The notes: generated from the letters alone by a model not told the origin. A DNA stretch of 64,000 nucleotides from Cesiribacter sp964504565 (GCA_964504565.1 CAZDEY010000003.1:186001-250000), one strand, 5' to 3'; shown: positions 9,005 to 18,664, counted from the first letter of the stretch. Translations and numbers: made by a program.

Positions 9005-11414
9005 ATGCCTTTAACTGGACTATACTAACCCCCGGCCCACCCCGGTCGGCATGTTCGTCTTGATAGGATTTTACGATGGAGTAGCTGCGTAGGTGGGCTC
9101 TAATTTGTTCCCGCAAAATACCGTTTCCTTTTCCGTGAACTATCCTCACTTCAGGGGTACCGAACATTGACGCGTTATCAAGTAGTTCATCAACCAATTT
9201 TAAGGCTTCATCCGTTCGTAAACCGCGAACATCAATATTAGTATTGAAATTAGCCCGCCGTTCCGGGGTATGAATATTTGAGTTAACTACCGAAGCCTCC
9301 CGCTGAATTGTTCTAAATGCCTTTTTGCTGATCTTCTGAAGTTTATTTAGCTTGGTTTTAGTTTTTAAAGCTCCAATAAGTACTTCTACGTCCTTACCCT
9401 TCAGATCAACTACCTCACCTACAGCATTCTGACCTTTAATCTGCACCGCATCGCCTACTGAAATAGGCCCGCTTTCGTACTCAAAATTATGTACATCCTT
9501 GGCTATGCTGGGCTGGGGCTTTTCTTCCGGTTGAATTTCTAACGAGCTCTTCGATTTTTCTAATGCCGCCCGGGCCGACTTAGTTCGGTGTTTATCGGCC
9601 TGGCTTTCCTTAATTTCCCGTATGGTATTTTCAATATCGCGGTTGGCACTGCTAATTATAGATCGGGCCTCCAGCTTGGCCTCCCGTAATAATTCATTCT
9701 TACGCGATTCCAGAAATGCCTTTAATTCGCTGTAGTGCTTCATACTACTGCGCGCTTGGTGTTCCTGTTTCTGAGTTTTAGACCTTAGTTCCTGCAGGTT
9801 TTTCTTTTCTTCTTCCAACTCCGCCAGTAGCTTATCTACTCGTACCTGCTCTTCGCCGGCTAATGATTGGGCGTGAGCTAAAACCTCCTTAGGCAGACCT
9901 ATTTTTTTGGCAATTTCCAAGGCAAATGAGCTGCCCGGGCGGCCAAGCTCCAGTTCGTATAATGGCTCCAATTGGCTTACGTCGTATCGCATAGCACCGT
10001 TAAAAATTCCGGGATTATCCTCAGCCAACTGTTTTAAGTTACCATAATGGGTATTAATTATACCCCAGCCACCCTGTTCGTACAAATTTTGAAGAATTGC
10101 CTCTGCAATAGCGCCACCGATCCTGGGCTCGGTACCGGTACCAAATTCATCAATCAGGAACAGGGTTTTTTTATTGACCGCCCGCAAAAAATAACGCATA
10201 TTAGTCAGGTGCGAGCTGTAGGTACTCAAATCGTTTTCCAGCGATTGTTCGTCACCAATATCAATAAATAGATTTTGAAACATTCCAACCTCCGAGGCTT
10301 CATCTAGCGGCACGGCCAAGCCACACTGTATCATATATTGGAGCAGGGCCACGGTTTTTAGCGTTACTGATTTACCTCCGGCATTCGGCCCGCTAATTAC
10401 TAGTATTCGTTTCTCCTTGGTTAAAGAAATTGATAGTGGAACTACCGGTTTATTTTGCTTAACATGTGATAAATATAGTAACGGATGTACCGCTTTTTGC
10501 CAGTTTATTCTGGCCTTGGACACCATCGGTGGTACCACCGCATTTAAATCAATTGCTAATAAGGCTTTAGCCCTTATAAAGTCAAACTGAGCCAGCAAGC
10601 GTTCGCCTTTCCTCAGGCTTTCTAGGTTAGGTCGTAGTAAATCAGTAATGCGCGTTAGTATTCTAATTATTTCCCGGCGCTCTTTTAGCTGGAGTTCCCG
10701 TACTTCATTATTGATTTCCAGTACCTCGGCTGGTTCCAGAAAAACCGTTTGGCCGGTGGCCGACTCATCCTGAATAAACCCTTTTATGCTGCGCTTGTAC
10801 TCAGCCAATACCGGTATAACCAGTCGGCCATTTCGGATTGTAAGTTCTACCCCTTCATTGGTATATCCTTTATCTATGGCTGCTTTTAAAATTTTGTCCA
10901 GTGTTCGGCGGGCCCGGCTAAGCTCAGATATTAGGGACTTTCTTATTAGCTGAAGTTCCGAGCTGGCATCGTCGCGCAGATTGCCGGACTCATCCAGAAT
11001 TTTATTTATTTCAGATACCAGCCTTGGATCTACCCAGACCGGAATTGTTAAGGCGGTTAAATTGGGGTAACTATCCTCTTTGCCTTTAAAAAATTTCAGG
11101 CAATCGGCCAGTGTTTGTATGCTAAGTTTTAGCTGGTGAAGTTCATCGGCCTGAAGGTGCGAGCCTTCAATTTTAGCCTTGCTTAAATACGGGTTCAGCG
11201 GCCGGTAACTACCACCGGGAAATCCTTCCCCCTGAGAAAGTATGCTTATGAATTCTCGAGTTTGACCTAAGAGCTTATCTAACAACTTAAAATCGGTAGA
11301 AAATTGCAGCTTATCTACCCAACTGCTGCCTAAACTGCTTTGGCACTTCTCCTTTAATAATGTCCGTATCTGATCGAATCCTATCTTTTGCTCTACCTGT
11401 TCAGGATATACCAT
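9003..11414 (-). CDS. mutS2: MutS2 family endonuclease/ATPase with Smr domain
   Basis: MutS2 proteins suppress homologous recombination and rescue collided ribosomes; which role applies here is not visible. The 803-residue protein has the MutS core, with Walker A ISGPNAGGKSVTLKT near residue 340 and Walker B TLFLIDEFGTGTEP. A long charged coiled coil follows (about 510-610), then a KOW-like segment, and a C-terminal Smr domain (about 725-800) with the DVRGLRTDEAL and VRIVHGKGNGILR motifs. Length and order match the family. A DUF4296 lipoprotein gene lies 21 bp upstream in the same direction. Confidence 0.95.
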   Translation of the reverse strand: MVYPEQVEQKIGFDQIRTLLKEKCQSSLGSSWVDKLQFSTDFKLLDKLLGQTREFISILSQGEGFPGGSYRPLNPYLSKAKIEGSHLQADELHQLKLSIQTLADCLKFFKGKEDSYPNLTALTIPVWVDPRLVSEINKILDESGNLRDDASSELQLIRKSLISELSRARRTLDKILKAAIDKGYTNEGVELTIRNGRLVIPVLAEYKRSIKGFIQDESATGQTVFLEPAEVLEINNEVRELQLKERREIIRILTRITDLLRPNLESLRKGERLLAQFDFIRAKALLAIDLNAVVPPMVSKARINWQKAVHPLLYLSHVKQNKPVVPLSISLTKEKRILVISGPNAGGKSVTLKTVALLQYMIQCGLAVPLDEASEVGMFQNLFIDIGDEQSLENDLSTYSSHLTNMRYFLRAVNKKTLFLIDEFGTGTEPRIGGAIAEAILQNLYEQGGWGIINTHYGNLKQLAEDNPGIFNGAMRYDVSQLEPLYELELGRPGSSFALEIAKKIGLPKEVLAHAQSLAGEEQVRVDKLLAELEEEKKNLQELRSKTQKQEHQARSSMKHYSELKAFLESRKNELLREAKLEARSIISSANRDIENTIREIKESQADKHRTKSARAALEKSKSSLEIQPEEKPQPSIAKDVHNFEYESGPISVGDAVQIKGQNAVGEVVDLKGKDVEVLIGALKTKTKLNKLQKISKKAFRTIQREASVVNSNIHTPERRANFNTNIDVRGLRTDEALKLVDELLDNASMFGTPEVRIVHGKGNGILREQIRAHLRSYSIVKSYQDEHADRGGPGVSIVQLKA

Positions 11415-11435
11415 ATATCTTATGAATGCTCTTGT

Positions 11436-11951
11436 CTAATCAGCCAAACTACTATCACTACTACGGATTGGTTTGCCGTTTAGTGGCTTCATCCGGCGCA
11501 ATTTTGCCTTATTTTTAACCGAGTCTATATTGATAACCCTTTTTACGTCTTCACCTTCCTCTTTTGCAGCAGCCGAAACCGGAACTGATTCTTCCGGCTT
11601 AAACTCTCGGCTAATTTCTTCGGCCTGCGCCTGCCTGGCAGTTAGGGTATCAATAACTGCTTGGTTTATGCGACTCATAGCCCGGCTATTTTCCAGATAA
11701 TACTCCAGGCTACTCAGGTAGGCTTTATCGGTTATGCCTAAACGCTCAAAAATTTCTAATTCGTAGTTTGCGTACACTACTTTAGCGCTGTCTACCCTAA
11801 TTCTTAAATTTTTTACCTTAGCTTCGGCTATTTGCAATTCAGTTATTACTTCGGCCATTTTCTCCTCGCTTAGTACATTGGCCGGCCTAAATGCATCGTT
11901 ACAACTAAAACTTAGCACACCAATAATCAATCCCAAAAAAATCCGCTTCAT
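11436..11951 (-). CDS. DUF4296 lipoprotein
   Basis: A 171-residue lipoprotein with signal peptide and lipobox (VLSFSC, Cys at about 17). The DUF4296 region follows (about 25-115), mostly helical, with VLSEEKMAEVITELQIAEA and AYLSSLEYYLENSRAM. The tail is charged and low in complexity. The family is confined to Bacteroidota and has no established function. It precedes mutS2 by 21 bp and is divergent from the DUF58 gene. Confidence 0.85.
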   Translation of the reverse strand: MKRIFLGLIIGVLSFSCNDAFRPANVLSEEKMAEVITELQIAEAKVKNLRIRVDSAKVVYANYELEIFERLGITDKAYLSSLEYYLENSRAMSRINQAVIDTLTARQAQAEEISREFKPEESVPVSAAAKEEGEDVKRVINIDSVKNKAKLRRMKPLNGKPIRSSDSSLAD

Positions 11952-11995
11952 TGTCGAAAATTAAATAAACAATTCTAATTTTAAAATTAGTCATT

Positions 11996-12880
11996 TTGGC
12001 CATGCAGGAACTACTAAAAAAGCTTAGAAAATATGAAATGCGTATGCGCAAAGCCATCAACTGGCAAATGCACGGCGATTTTCATGCCATTTTTAAAGGT
12101 TCGGGCCTGGAGTTCGATGATGTGCGGGCCTACCAATACGGCGATGACGTACGAATTATTGACTGGAAGGTAACCGCTAAAGGCCACGGCACCTACGTTA
12201 AAATTTTTAAGGAAGAACGAGAGCAACTTGTTTATTTTCTGGTAGATGTTAGTGCCTCGCAAAGATTGGGGCGGAACATCTTAAAGGAAGATATAGCCAA
12301 AGAAATTGCCGGGGTCCTTTCACTTTCGGCGGTAAAAGAAACTAGCCAGGTAGGCCTAATTGCCTTTTCGGACCAACGCGAGCTTTACGTAAGCCCGGCT
12401 AAGGGTTTACAACACGCCTACGATCTAATAACTCGTCTGTTCAGCCTCACGCCGGAATCGAAGAAAACCAGTTTAAGCGAGGCATTCCGCTATACTTTAG
12501 GCCTGCTACGGCGGAAAAGTTTGGTAATAGTTCTATCGGATTTTATTGACCGCAATTGGGAGCATAATTTTAAAGCCCTCTGCCGTAAACACGATGTGGT
12601 GGCCATACAAATTGGCGATAAACGCGAACGTAAAATTCCGGCTTTAGGCCTTATACCCCTGCTCGATAAGGAATCTGGCAAAACCCTATGGATTAATTCG
12701 TCTCTAGGAAATTTTAAAAAATCAATACAAAGTAGATATTCACAAAACCAGCAAGCCCTCAGTAATTTATGCCGCAAAATTAGTGCTGATTACCTCTATA
12801 TAGATACGTCGGAAGACTATGTATCGCAGTTAATTACCTTATTTAAGCAACGAAACCACCGATCGAGGCGTGCCCGTTAA
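11996..12880 (+). CDS. DUF58 protein (vWA-like), Bat operon
   Basis: The 294-residue protein has the hallmark DUF58 segment GSGLEFDDVRAYQYGDDVR followed by DWKVTAK. A vWA-like domain with the MIDAS-type sequence DVSASQ follows. Family members are usually encoded next to MoxR ATPases and Bat proteins and are thought to help assemble metal-loaded or periplasmic complexes. A TTG at 11996 is the longest start, but the ATG at 12002 is the better choice. No moxR gene is in the window. Its end overlaps the next gene by 11 bp. Confidence 0.88.
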   Translation: MAMQELLKKLRKYEMRMRKAINWQMHGDFHAIFKGSGLEFDDVRAYQYGDDVRIIDWKVTAKGHGTYVKIFKEEREQLVYFLVDVSASQRLGRNILKEDIAKEIAGVLSLSAVKETSQVGLIAFSDQRELYVSPAKGLQHAYDLITRLFSLTPESKKTSLSEAFRYTLGLLRRKSLVIVLSDFIDRNWEHNFKALCRKHDVVAIQIGDKRERKIPALGLIPLLDKESGKTLWINSSLGNFKKSIQSRYSQNQQALSNLCRKISADYLYIDTSEDYVSQLITLFKQRNHRSRRAR

Positions 12881-13793
12881 TTTCATAAAATATTTTGCAC
12901 TCATAAGCTGCTTAGCGCTGCTTAATGCTAATCCAGTATTTGCCCAGGAAATTAAGCTAGAAGGTAAATTCCGAAAAGATACTGTGCAGGTAGGCGAACC
13001 GGTAGAATATGAGATTTCTATTGAGCATCCACTTGACATCAACCTGATTTTGCCGGATAGCCTTGCTCAGTTTCCCGGACTGGAAATAGTACATAAAGGC
13101 TACGAACCAACTAAATCAGATAGTCTGGTCAGTACCGAAAAAATCTGGTACACCTTCACCAGTTTTGTACCCGATACCTTAATTACGTTCGCCCTGCCGG
13201 TATACTGGATTAGAGAGGCCGATAGCATTGCGGTATTTCCGGCTCCGGACACGCTAGTTATCAGTACCATATTGCCTAAAAATAAGGCTGTAGCCGATAC
13301 CCTGCAGCTAACTTCAGATACGGATATTATGCCGGTTGAACCCCAGTTTAATTATCCCTACCTGCTAATTGGCCTGGCCGCCCTGGCAGTTTTTGTCATT
13401 GCTATTATCTCTATTTTTGGAGATCGGATATTATTAAGGTGGCGAGCTTTTGTATTACAGAGAAGGCACCGCAAGTTTATGCGAGAGTTTAATACCCAGC
13501 TTGAAGCTGTTAAGTTGGGTCAGGCTTCGGCTAAATTACCTTATTTCCTATGGAAAAATTATTTAGAAAATCTGGAGAAGGAACCTTATACAAAGTTAAC
13601 CACTGCCGAAATCAGTAGAATTGATAAAGAAACCCAAAGCTGGCANNNNNNNNNNCCCAGCCTGCACGCTTTGGATATGGTGTTGTTCGATTATGAGCCT
13701 AGCGACCAAAATACCCTACTGGCCCTTACTACGTTGGGGCAGGCAGCCGAAAGCAGGTTTAGGTTAAAACAAGACGAAATACTTCATGCTTAA
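12870..13793 (+). CDS. BatD-like membrane-anchored protein (contains scaffold gap)
   Basis: A 307-residue protein starting on GTG, with a cleavable signal peptide (NANPVFAQ). The periplasmic part looks like a beta-sandwich (KFRKDTVQVGEPVEYEISI, typical of oxygen-tolerance protein BatD). One transmembrane helix lies near residues 170-190 (LLIGLAALAVFVIAIISIFG), followed by a basic cytoplasmic tail. It sits between DUF58 and BatA, overlapping both, the usual place of this component. The 10-N gap at 13646 keeps the frame open through to the overlap with batA. Membership is inferred from topology and position more than from a strong motif. Confidence 0.75.
   Translation: MPVNFIKYFALISCLALLNANPVFAQEIKLEGKFRKDTVQVGEPVEYEISIEHPLDINLILPDSLAQFPGLEIVHKGYEPTKSDSLVSTEKIWYTFTSFVPDTLITFALPVYWIREADSIAVFPAPDTLVISTILPKNKAVADTLQLTSDTDIMPVEPQFNYPYLLIGLAALAVFVIAIISIFGDRILLRWRAFVLQRRHRKFMREFNTQLEAVKLGQASAKLPYFLWKNYLENLEKEPYTKLTTAEISRIDKETQSWXXXXPSLHALDMVLFDYEPSDQNTLLALTTLGQAAESRFRLKQDEILHA
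13646..13655. other. scaffold gap (10 N) inside the BatD-like gene
   Basis: Ten N. Here the placeholder keeps the frame: the two bases before it plus ten N make four codons, and the following sequence reads on to a stop inside the batA start. The true missing length is therefore 1 mod 3 (for example 7, 10 or 13). Confidence 0.85.
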
Positions 13794-14841
13794 TACAGCG
13801 CAAGATAAATGGGCGTGGTTAAGCACCCAGTGGTTTAGCCCCGATACCCTTAAAAATTTTGAGTGGGAAGCCCCCTACGTATTGCTACTTATTTTGGGCA
13901 TACCCCTCCTATTCATTATAAAAATGTGGATAGGTTGGCAATACCGCCAGCGATTGGAAGTTGCCCTTTTTCAAGATCAGCAGCGTAAATGGAACCCAGT
14001 GGTTTTGCTCCGGCTTATTCCGCACCTTTTTTTGGTGATGATGATAGCTATGGCCCTAATAGCCCTGGCCCGCCCCCAACTCACCAACGAGCGGGTTGAG
14101 CAAACTTCAGAAGGAATTGACATTATGCTGGTCATTGACATTTCTAAAAGTATGGAATTGACTGACTTTAGGCCAAATCGCCTGGTGGCGGCTAAAAATA
14201 CGGCTAAGCAATTTATTGATGGCCGTTTTCAGGATAGAATTGGAGTGGTAGTTTTTAGCGGAGAAGCCTTTAGCCTGGCTCCTTTAACCACTGATTACAA
14301 ATTGCTATACGATTACGTAGAGGAAATAAATTTTGATTTGATACGGGCCGATGGAACAGCTATTGGCAGTGCATTGGGTGTAGCCACCAACCGTATGCGC
14401 GAATCAGAAGCTAATAGTAAAGTGGTTATTCTACTAAGCGACGGAGAAAACACTGCCGGTAATATTGACCCAATAACGGCGGCTAACCTGGCTCACGCAT
14501 TCAATATTAAAATTTATACGGTTGCTATGGGCAAGCAAGGTAAAATACCTTATGGCTACGATCCGTTTGGCCGCCCTCAGTATATTGAGAACATGCTGGA
14601 CGAAACTACCCTGCGTAAAATTTCGGAGATTGGCGAAGGGCAGTTTTTTCGGGCCGGCGACAACCAGGCATTAACGGAGGTTTTTAGCCAGATTGATGAG
14701 TTGGAAAAGAGTGAAATTGAGGAAACCCGTTATAAGGATACTACCGACTTTTACGACATCTACCTTAGTTGGGCAATACTATTCTTTTTAATTTGGTTGG
14801 CGGTAAAAGGAACCTATATAAGTAATATATTAAAAGATTAG
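13786..14841 (+). CDS. batA: BatA-type von Willebrand factor A membrane protein
   Basis: A 351-residue protein with two N-terminal transmembrane helices (about 27-47 and 72-92) and one at the C-terminus (about 325-345). Between them is a vWA domain with a complete MIDAS: DISKSM, then the conserved Thr in ADGTAIGSALG and Asp in LLSDGENTAGN. BatA proteins were described for aerotolerance in Bacteroides fragilis; the biochemical role is still unsettled. It overlaps the BatD-like gene by 8 bp. It is the last plus-strand gene before a convergent exporter gene, and no BatB or BatC follows. Confidence 0.88.
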   Translation: MLNTAQDKWAWLSTQWFSPDTLKNFEWEAPYVLLLILGIPLLFIIKMWIGWQYRQRLEVALFQDQQRKWNPVVLLRLIPHLFLVMMIAMALIALARPQLTNERVEQTSEGIDIMLVIDISKSMELTDFRPNRLVAAKNTAKQFIDGRFQDRIGVVVFSGEAFSLAPLTTDYKLLYDYVEEINFDLIRADGTAIGSALGVATNRMRESEANSKVVILLSDGENTAGNIDPITAANLAHAFNIKIYTVAMGKQGKIPYGYDPFGRPQYIENMLDETTLRKISEIGEGQFFRAGDNQALTEVFSQIDELEKSEIEETRYKDTTDFYDIYLSWAILFFLIWLAVKGTYISNILKD

Positions 14842-14854
14842 GCTTGAATTCTTC

Positions 14855-15487
14855 CTACCCAACCCAATATTTATAAGCAAAGTGAAAAAGGGTAAGGCTA
14901 AAGAGTATAAGGGCTACCCCTACCAAACGATTCAGCCACAGCATTCTAGTAGGCGTTACCAACCTTCTTAGGCGGTGCGCCAGTAAAGATTTAAGAATAT
15001 CGGTAGTAAATACGGTACCTATAAGGGAGCTAAAAAAAGCCAATTTTAACGTACCGCTTTGCTGATAGCGAATTGTGGCCATACTAGCCATACCAAACCA
15101 AAACAGCAGCACAAACGGATTTATACCGTTTAAGAAGAAACCCTGAATGATTAGCTTCAGCTTCCCACTGTTGGTAGTACCCCTCTGGTTACCCGGTCCC
15201 GGCGATTTTTTTAAGCCGTTTACCAAACCGAACAGCAACATAATTATACCCCCAAACAACCCTAGCCAGGCTTTAAAACTATCGTATTGAACTAATATTG
15301 CGGCACTAAGGGTGGCAGCCAAAATATATAAAATATCACTGGCGGCTATTCCGACGGCTAAAGAAACACCGGCCCGGAATCCTTTTTCAATACTGGTTTG
15401 TATTAAAGCAAAGAAAACCGGGCCAATCATAACCGAAAGCAAAAGCCCGGACCATATACCGTACAGGATAGCATCAGTATAAGTCAT
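14855..15487 (-). CDS. LysE/RhtB family exporter
   Basis: A 210-residue inner-membrane protein with about six hydrophobic segments and the LysE-family N-terminus (GIWSGLLLSVMIGPVFFAL). The conserved internal segment is KGFRAGVSLAVGIAASDILY. The family exports amino acids or related small molecules; the substrate is not predictable. It lies 1 bp downstream of the GH3 gene on the same strand, so the two probably form an operon. Confidence 0.85.
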   Translation of the reverse strand: MTYTDAILYGIWSGLLLSVMIGPVFFALIQTSIEKGFRAGVSLAVGIAASDILYILAATLSAAILVQYDSFKAWLGLFGGIIMLLFGLVNGLKKSPGPGNQRGTTNSGKLKLIIQGFFLNGINPFVLLFWFGMASMATIRYQQSGTLKLAFFSSLIGTVFTTDILKSLLAHRLRRLVTPTRMLWLNRLVGVALILFSLTLFHFAYKYWVG

Positions 15488-15488
15488 G

Positions 15489-17036
15489 CTACGTGCCGTA
15501 ATCTTCCTTAAAATTCAAGATTGCTTGGTACTGCTCGCCCTTTACTACGCGAGGAAATTTGTTCTGCCCGCCAACTTTACCACCCTGTTCTAGAAAATCA
15601 TAGAAGAAGCGGTTAGGAACCACATCAACTAAAACTTCTTGCAAAGCGTGTTTGCGCTCGGTAGCATAGTCATCGTTTAGTTCTTTCAGGTGGTGGTCTA
15701 AGCTCTTTTTGACCGTCTGACAGTCTACTTCAGCATCCGTGCCGATGATCCAGTGGTGGGCAAACAGGCTATTGTAGGGTATACCGGCCACAGTAAATTC
15801 TTTAATGGTCAGGTTCAGTTCTTCGGCAACCTTGTTTATAGCTTTCGTCATATTATCTACCGACAGGTGCTCGCCGCATAGGCTTAAGAAGTGCTTGGTA
15901 CGGCCGGTTATTTGTATCTCATGGTCTTCCTTAGATACAATTTTCACCACATCGCCAATTAGGTAACGGTAGGCGCCGGCTACAGTAGTCAGTAATACTG
16001 CGTACTCCTTCCCTTCTTCAACCTCATTAATCATTAGTGCCTCGGCTCCTTCTTTGATTGAACCATCAGCGTTAAAATTTTGGGTATTGAATGGTACAAA
16101 TTCCGTGAAAATACCATTGTCTAGTACCAGATCCATTGCGCCCTGCCGGGGTTTAGATTGATAGGCAATAAAGCCCTCGCTGGCTAAGTAGGTTTCCATA
16201 TAAACTAACGGACGAGCCAGCAACTTTTCAAAACTTTTGCGGTAGGGGTCAAAGGCAACCCCTCCGTGTACAAATATGGAAAGGTTAGGCCAGATATCGT
16301 GTATAGTTTCTACCTTATAGAACTCTAAAATGCGTTCCATTAAAATTTGTAGCCAGGCCGGCACACCTACAATCACCCCAATATCCCAATCTTTAGCTTT
16401 GCGGGTTATTTCGGTCAGTTTTTCTTCCCAGTCTTTAGCTTTTGCTATTTTTTGCCCCGGCTTGTAAAAATTCTGGAACCAGTAGGGTAATTTAGACGTG
16501 GTAATACCGCTTAAATCTCCTTCAAAATAATTTCCAGCATCGTGCAGATCGGTGCTGCCGCCCAACATCAGTATTTTTTTGGTAAAAAGTTCGGTGGGCA
16601 GATCATCGTACCTACTTAGGGAAAGAATTTGCCGGATACTGGTTTTGCGGATAGCCTTTAGCATATCGTTAGTAACCGGAATATACTTACTGCTGGCCTC
16701 GCTAGTACCGCTGCTTAACGCAAAGTACCTTACCTGCCCAGGCCAGCAAATATCCTTTTCGCCGGTTCGGGTTCGGTGCCAATATGCCTCGTATATTTTG
16801 TTGTAGTCGAATACGGGCAGAACGGTTTTATACTTTTGGTAAAGCTCCCGAATATTGCCCTCGGGAGTTGCTAAAATATCTTTAAACTTATAGTCATTGC
16901 CAATAGCGGTGGCCGAAGCTTTGCCTAAAATATTGCGTAGTTGCTTTTCTTGTAACTGGCTCGGGCTTCCTTTCTCCTTGTCAAAACTTTCTCTAAGCTT
17001 TATTCCTTTCTTGAGTAGCGTTCCTAAAAGTGTCAT
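15489..17036 (-). CDS. GH3 auxin-responsive promoter family protein
   Basis: Belongs to the GH3 branch of adenylate-forming enzymes, known in plants for joining amino acids to auxin or jasmonate. Bacterial members are common in Bacteroidota, but their substrates are unknown. The 515-residue length fits the family. The ATP/AMP-binding motif FALSSGTSEASSKYIPV lies near residue 105, and the later motif RYLIGDVVKI near 357 matches the hinge region. The neighbouring LysE-type exporter, transcribed with it, raises the possibility of an acyl-amino-acid product that is exported; this is inference. Confidence 0.88.
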   Translation of the reverse strand: MTLLGTLLKKGIKLRESFDKEKGSPSQLQEKQLRNILGKASATAIGNDYKFKDILATPEGNIRELYQKYKTVLPVFDYNKIYEAYWHRTRTGEKDICWPGQVRYFALSSGTSEASSKYIPVTNDMLKAIRKTSIRQILSLSRYDDLPTELFTKKILMLGGSTDLHDAGNYFEGDLSGITTSKLPYWFQNFYKPGQKIAKAKDWEEKLTEITRKAKDWDIGVIVGVPAWLQILMERILEFYKVETIHDIWPNLSIFVHGGVAFDPYRKSFEKLLARPLVYMETYLASEGFIAYQSKPRQGAMDLVLDNGIFTEFVPFNTQNFNADGSIKEGAEALMINEVEEGKEYAVLLTTVAGAYRYLIGDVVKIVSKEDHEIQITGRTKHFLSLCGEHLSVDNMTKAINKVAEELNLTIKEFTVAGIPYNSLFAHHWIIGTDAEVDCQTVKKSLDHHLKELNDDYATERKHALQEVLVDVVPNRFFYDFLEQGGKVGGQNKFPRVVKGEQYQAILNFKEDYGT

Positions 17037-17147
17037 GGCTGAGTAAAGGGCTGGTATTGCTAGTTTTAAAAAATACTATAGTTTGGTCTTCTAACGTCAA
17101 GGTGCGTAATTTTAGGCATCCAAAATAATTTTTTACCCATTTATAAG

Positions 17148-17813
17148 ATGAATATTGAGGAAAACCTGAAAAGGTTTAAAAATATAACCGAAGATGACCA
17201 ACTAACCTTAGTAGCCGTTACCAAAACCCATCCGGTTGAACTGTTGCGCGAAGCCTACGCCGCAGGGCTCAAAGACTTTGGTGAAAACCGGGTTCAGGAA
17301 CTAATTGAAAAGTTTGAGGAGCTACCCAAGGATATTTGCTGGCATATGATCGGCCACCTTCAGCGCAATAAGGTAAAGCAAATTGCTGCCTTTATTCACT
17401 TAATCCACTCGGTTGATAGCTTTAGGTTACTGAAAGAAATTAATAAACAAGGCGAAAACGTGGGTCGGGTAATCAACTGCCTGCTACAAATTCATATAGC
17501 TAAAGAGGACACCAAGTTTGGCCTGGATGAAACTGAATTGTTGGAAATTCTGGATTCTGAAGAGTTTAGGGCTATGAATAACATTAAAGTTTGCGGCTTA
17601 ATGGGTATGGCCACCAACACCCGCGATGGCGAGCAGGTGAGAAAAGAATTTAAATACCTGAAAGAGCTTTACGACCGCATAAAAGGCAAATACCAGTCAA
17701 CAAACATTGATTTTAGTGAACTAAGCATGGGAATGAGTAGCGACTATACAATAGCCCTGGAAGAAGGCAGCACTATGATACGGGTAGGAAGTGCTATTTT
17801 TGGCAAAAGATAA
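17148..17813 (+). CDS. YggS/PLPBP family pyridoxal phosphate homeostasis protein
   Basis: A single-domain TIM-barrel PLP-binding protein of the PROSC/YggS family, involved in vitamin B6 and amino-acid balance rather than catalysis. The 221 residues carry the family signatures: the PLP Lys in LVAVTKTHP (about residue 26), DFGENRVQEL, WHMIGHLQRNK, and the phosphate-binding SMGMSSDYTIALEEGSTMIR near the end. It lies 3 bp before a DUF423 gene. Confidence 0.94.
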   Translation: MNIEENLKRFKNITEDDQLTLVAVTKTHPVELLREAYAAGLKDFGENRVQELIEKFEELPKDICWHMIGHLQRNKVKQIAAFIHLIHSVDSFRLLKEINKQGENVGRVINCLLQIHIAKEDTKFGLDETELLEILDSEEFRAMNNIKVCGLMGMATNTRDGEQVRKEFKYLKELYDRIKGKYQSTNIDFSELSMGMSSDYTIALEEGSTMIRVGSAIFGKR

Positions 17814-17816
17814 TTT

Positions 17817-18185
17817 ATGAAAACTTTTATAATTCTGGGCGCTGTTCTGGCGGCCTTATCCGTTGGTTTAGGTGCTTTTGGTGCGCATGGCCTAAACTCA
17901 ATACTTACTGCTAATAACCGTATTGGCAACTGGGAAACCGCCGCCCAATATCATATGTACCACGCCCTGGCTTTAATAGTAGTAGGCTTGCTGTACTACC
18001 AGTTTCCAGCCCGGGAGTTAGTGTGGTGCGGTTGGTTATTGATTGTAGGCATACTCCTGTTTAGCGGTTCGCTGTACGTTTTAAGTTTAACCAACATAAC
18101 CAAACTAGGGGCTATTACACCTTTGGGCGGTTTGTCCTTTTTAGTTGCCTGGGGTTTGCTAATATGGGGAGTTTGGAAAGCATAA
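17817..18185 (+). CDS. DUF423 small membrane protein
   Basis: A 122-residue inner-membrane protein with four hydrophobic helices and the DUF423 signatures GAFGAHGL near residue 22 and TAAQYHMYHALAL near 42. YgdD in E. coli is a homologue; the function is unknown. It follows yggS by 3 bp and is likely co-transcribed with it. Confidence 0.92.
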   Translation: MKTFIILGAVLAALSVGLGAFGAHGLNSILTANNRIGNWETAAQYHMYHALALIVVGLLYYQFPARELVWCGWLLIVGILLFSGSLYVLSLTNITKLGAITPLGGLSFLVAWGLLIWGVWKA

Positions 18186-18213
18186 AAAAAGCCGGTTCAG
18201 AAACTGAACCGGC
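18184..18213 (-). terminator. intrinsic terminator for the DUF1573 gene
   Basis: A perfect 10-bp stem (gccggttcag / ctgaaccggc) with a 3-base loop. The run of A on the plus-strand left side becomes a U tract when read on the minus strand, so it ends the minus-strand gene at 18236. Confidence 0.88.
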
Positions 18214-18235
18214 CATAAATTCTTAAACTAGGAAT

Positions 18236-18664
18236 TTACTTAGTATCGTTATCTTCTTTTTTAGCCGGAAGAATATTACCTACCAAGCGAACCTTCTCGT
18301 TATCGTTAACCGCGTTCGACATAACGGTAATAACCTTGTTTTGGGCTCCCATTTTGCCGCTGCTGTTAAATACCACGTGAATTTCTGAAGTGGCACCCGG
18401 GGCAATTGGCTCGCGCGACCAGTTAGGCGCAGTACAACCGCAGGTAGTCATTACATTGCTTAGTATTAGCGGAGAAGAACCATTGTTTTTAAATACAAAG
18501 GTATGTTCAACCTTATCACCTTGGTTAATATCACCGAAGTTGTATTCAGTTTCTTCAAACGTAATTTGCGGACCGGTAGCGGCAACCTGGGCCGGCGCCT
18601 TCTGCTGAGCCGTAGCTGCTACTGAAAACAACATAATCACCAAGCTAAATAATACTCTTTTCAT
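18236..18664 (-). CDS. DUF1573 secreted protein
   Basis: A 142-residue exported protein with a signal peptide (LFSVAATAQ) and one DUF1573 Ig-like domain. It shows the typical EETEYNFGDINQGDKVEHTF start and the conserved VMTTCGCTAPNW cysteine motif. The family is abundant in Bacteroidota, with a periplasmic or surface location and unknown function. It has its own terminator. Confidence 0.9.
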   Translation of the reverse strand: MKRVLFSLVIMLFSVAATAQQKAPAQVAATGPQITFEETEYNFGDINQGDKVEHTFVFKNNGSSPLILSNVMTTCGCTAPNWSREPIAPGATSEIHVVFNSSGKMGAQNKVITVMSNAVNDNEKVRLVGNILPAKKEDNDTK

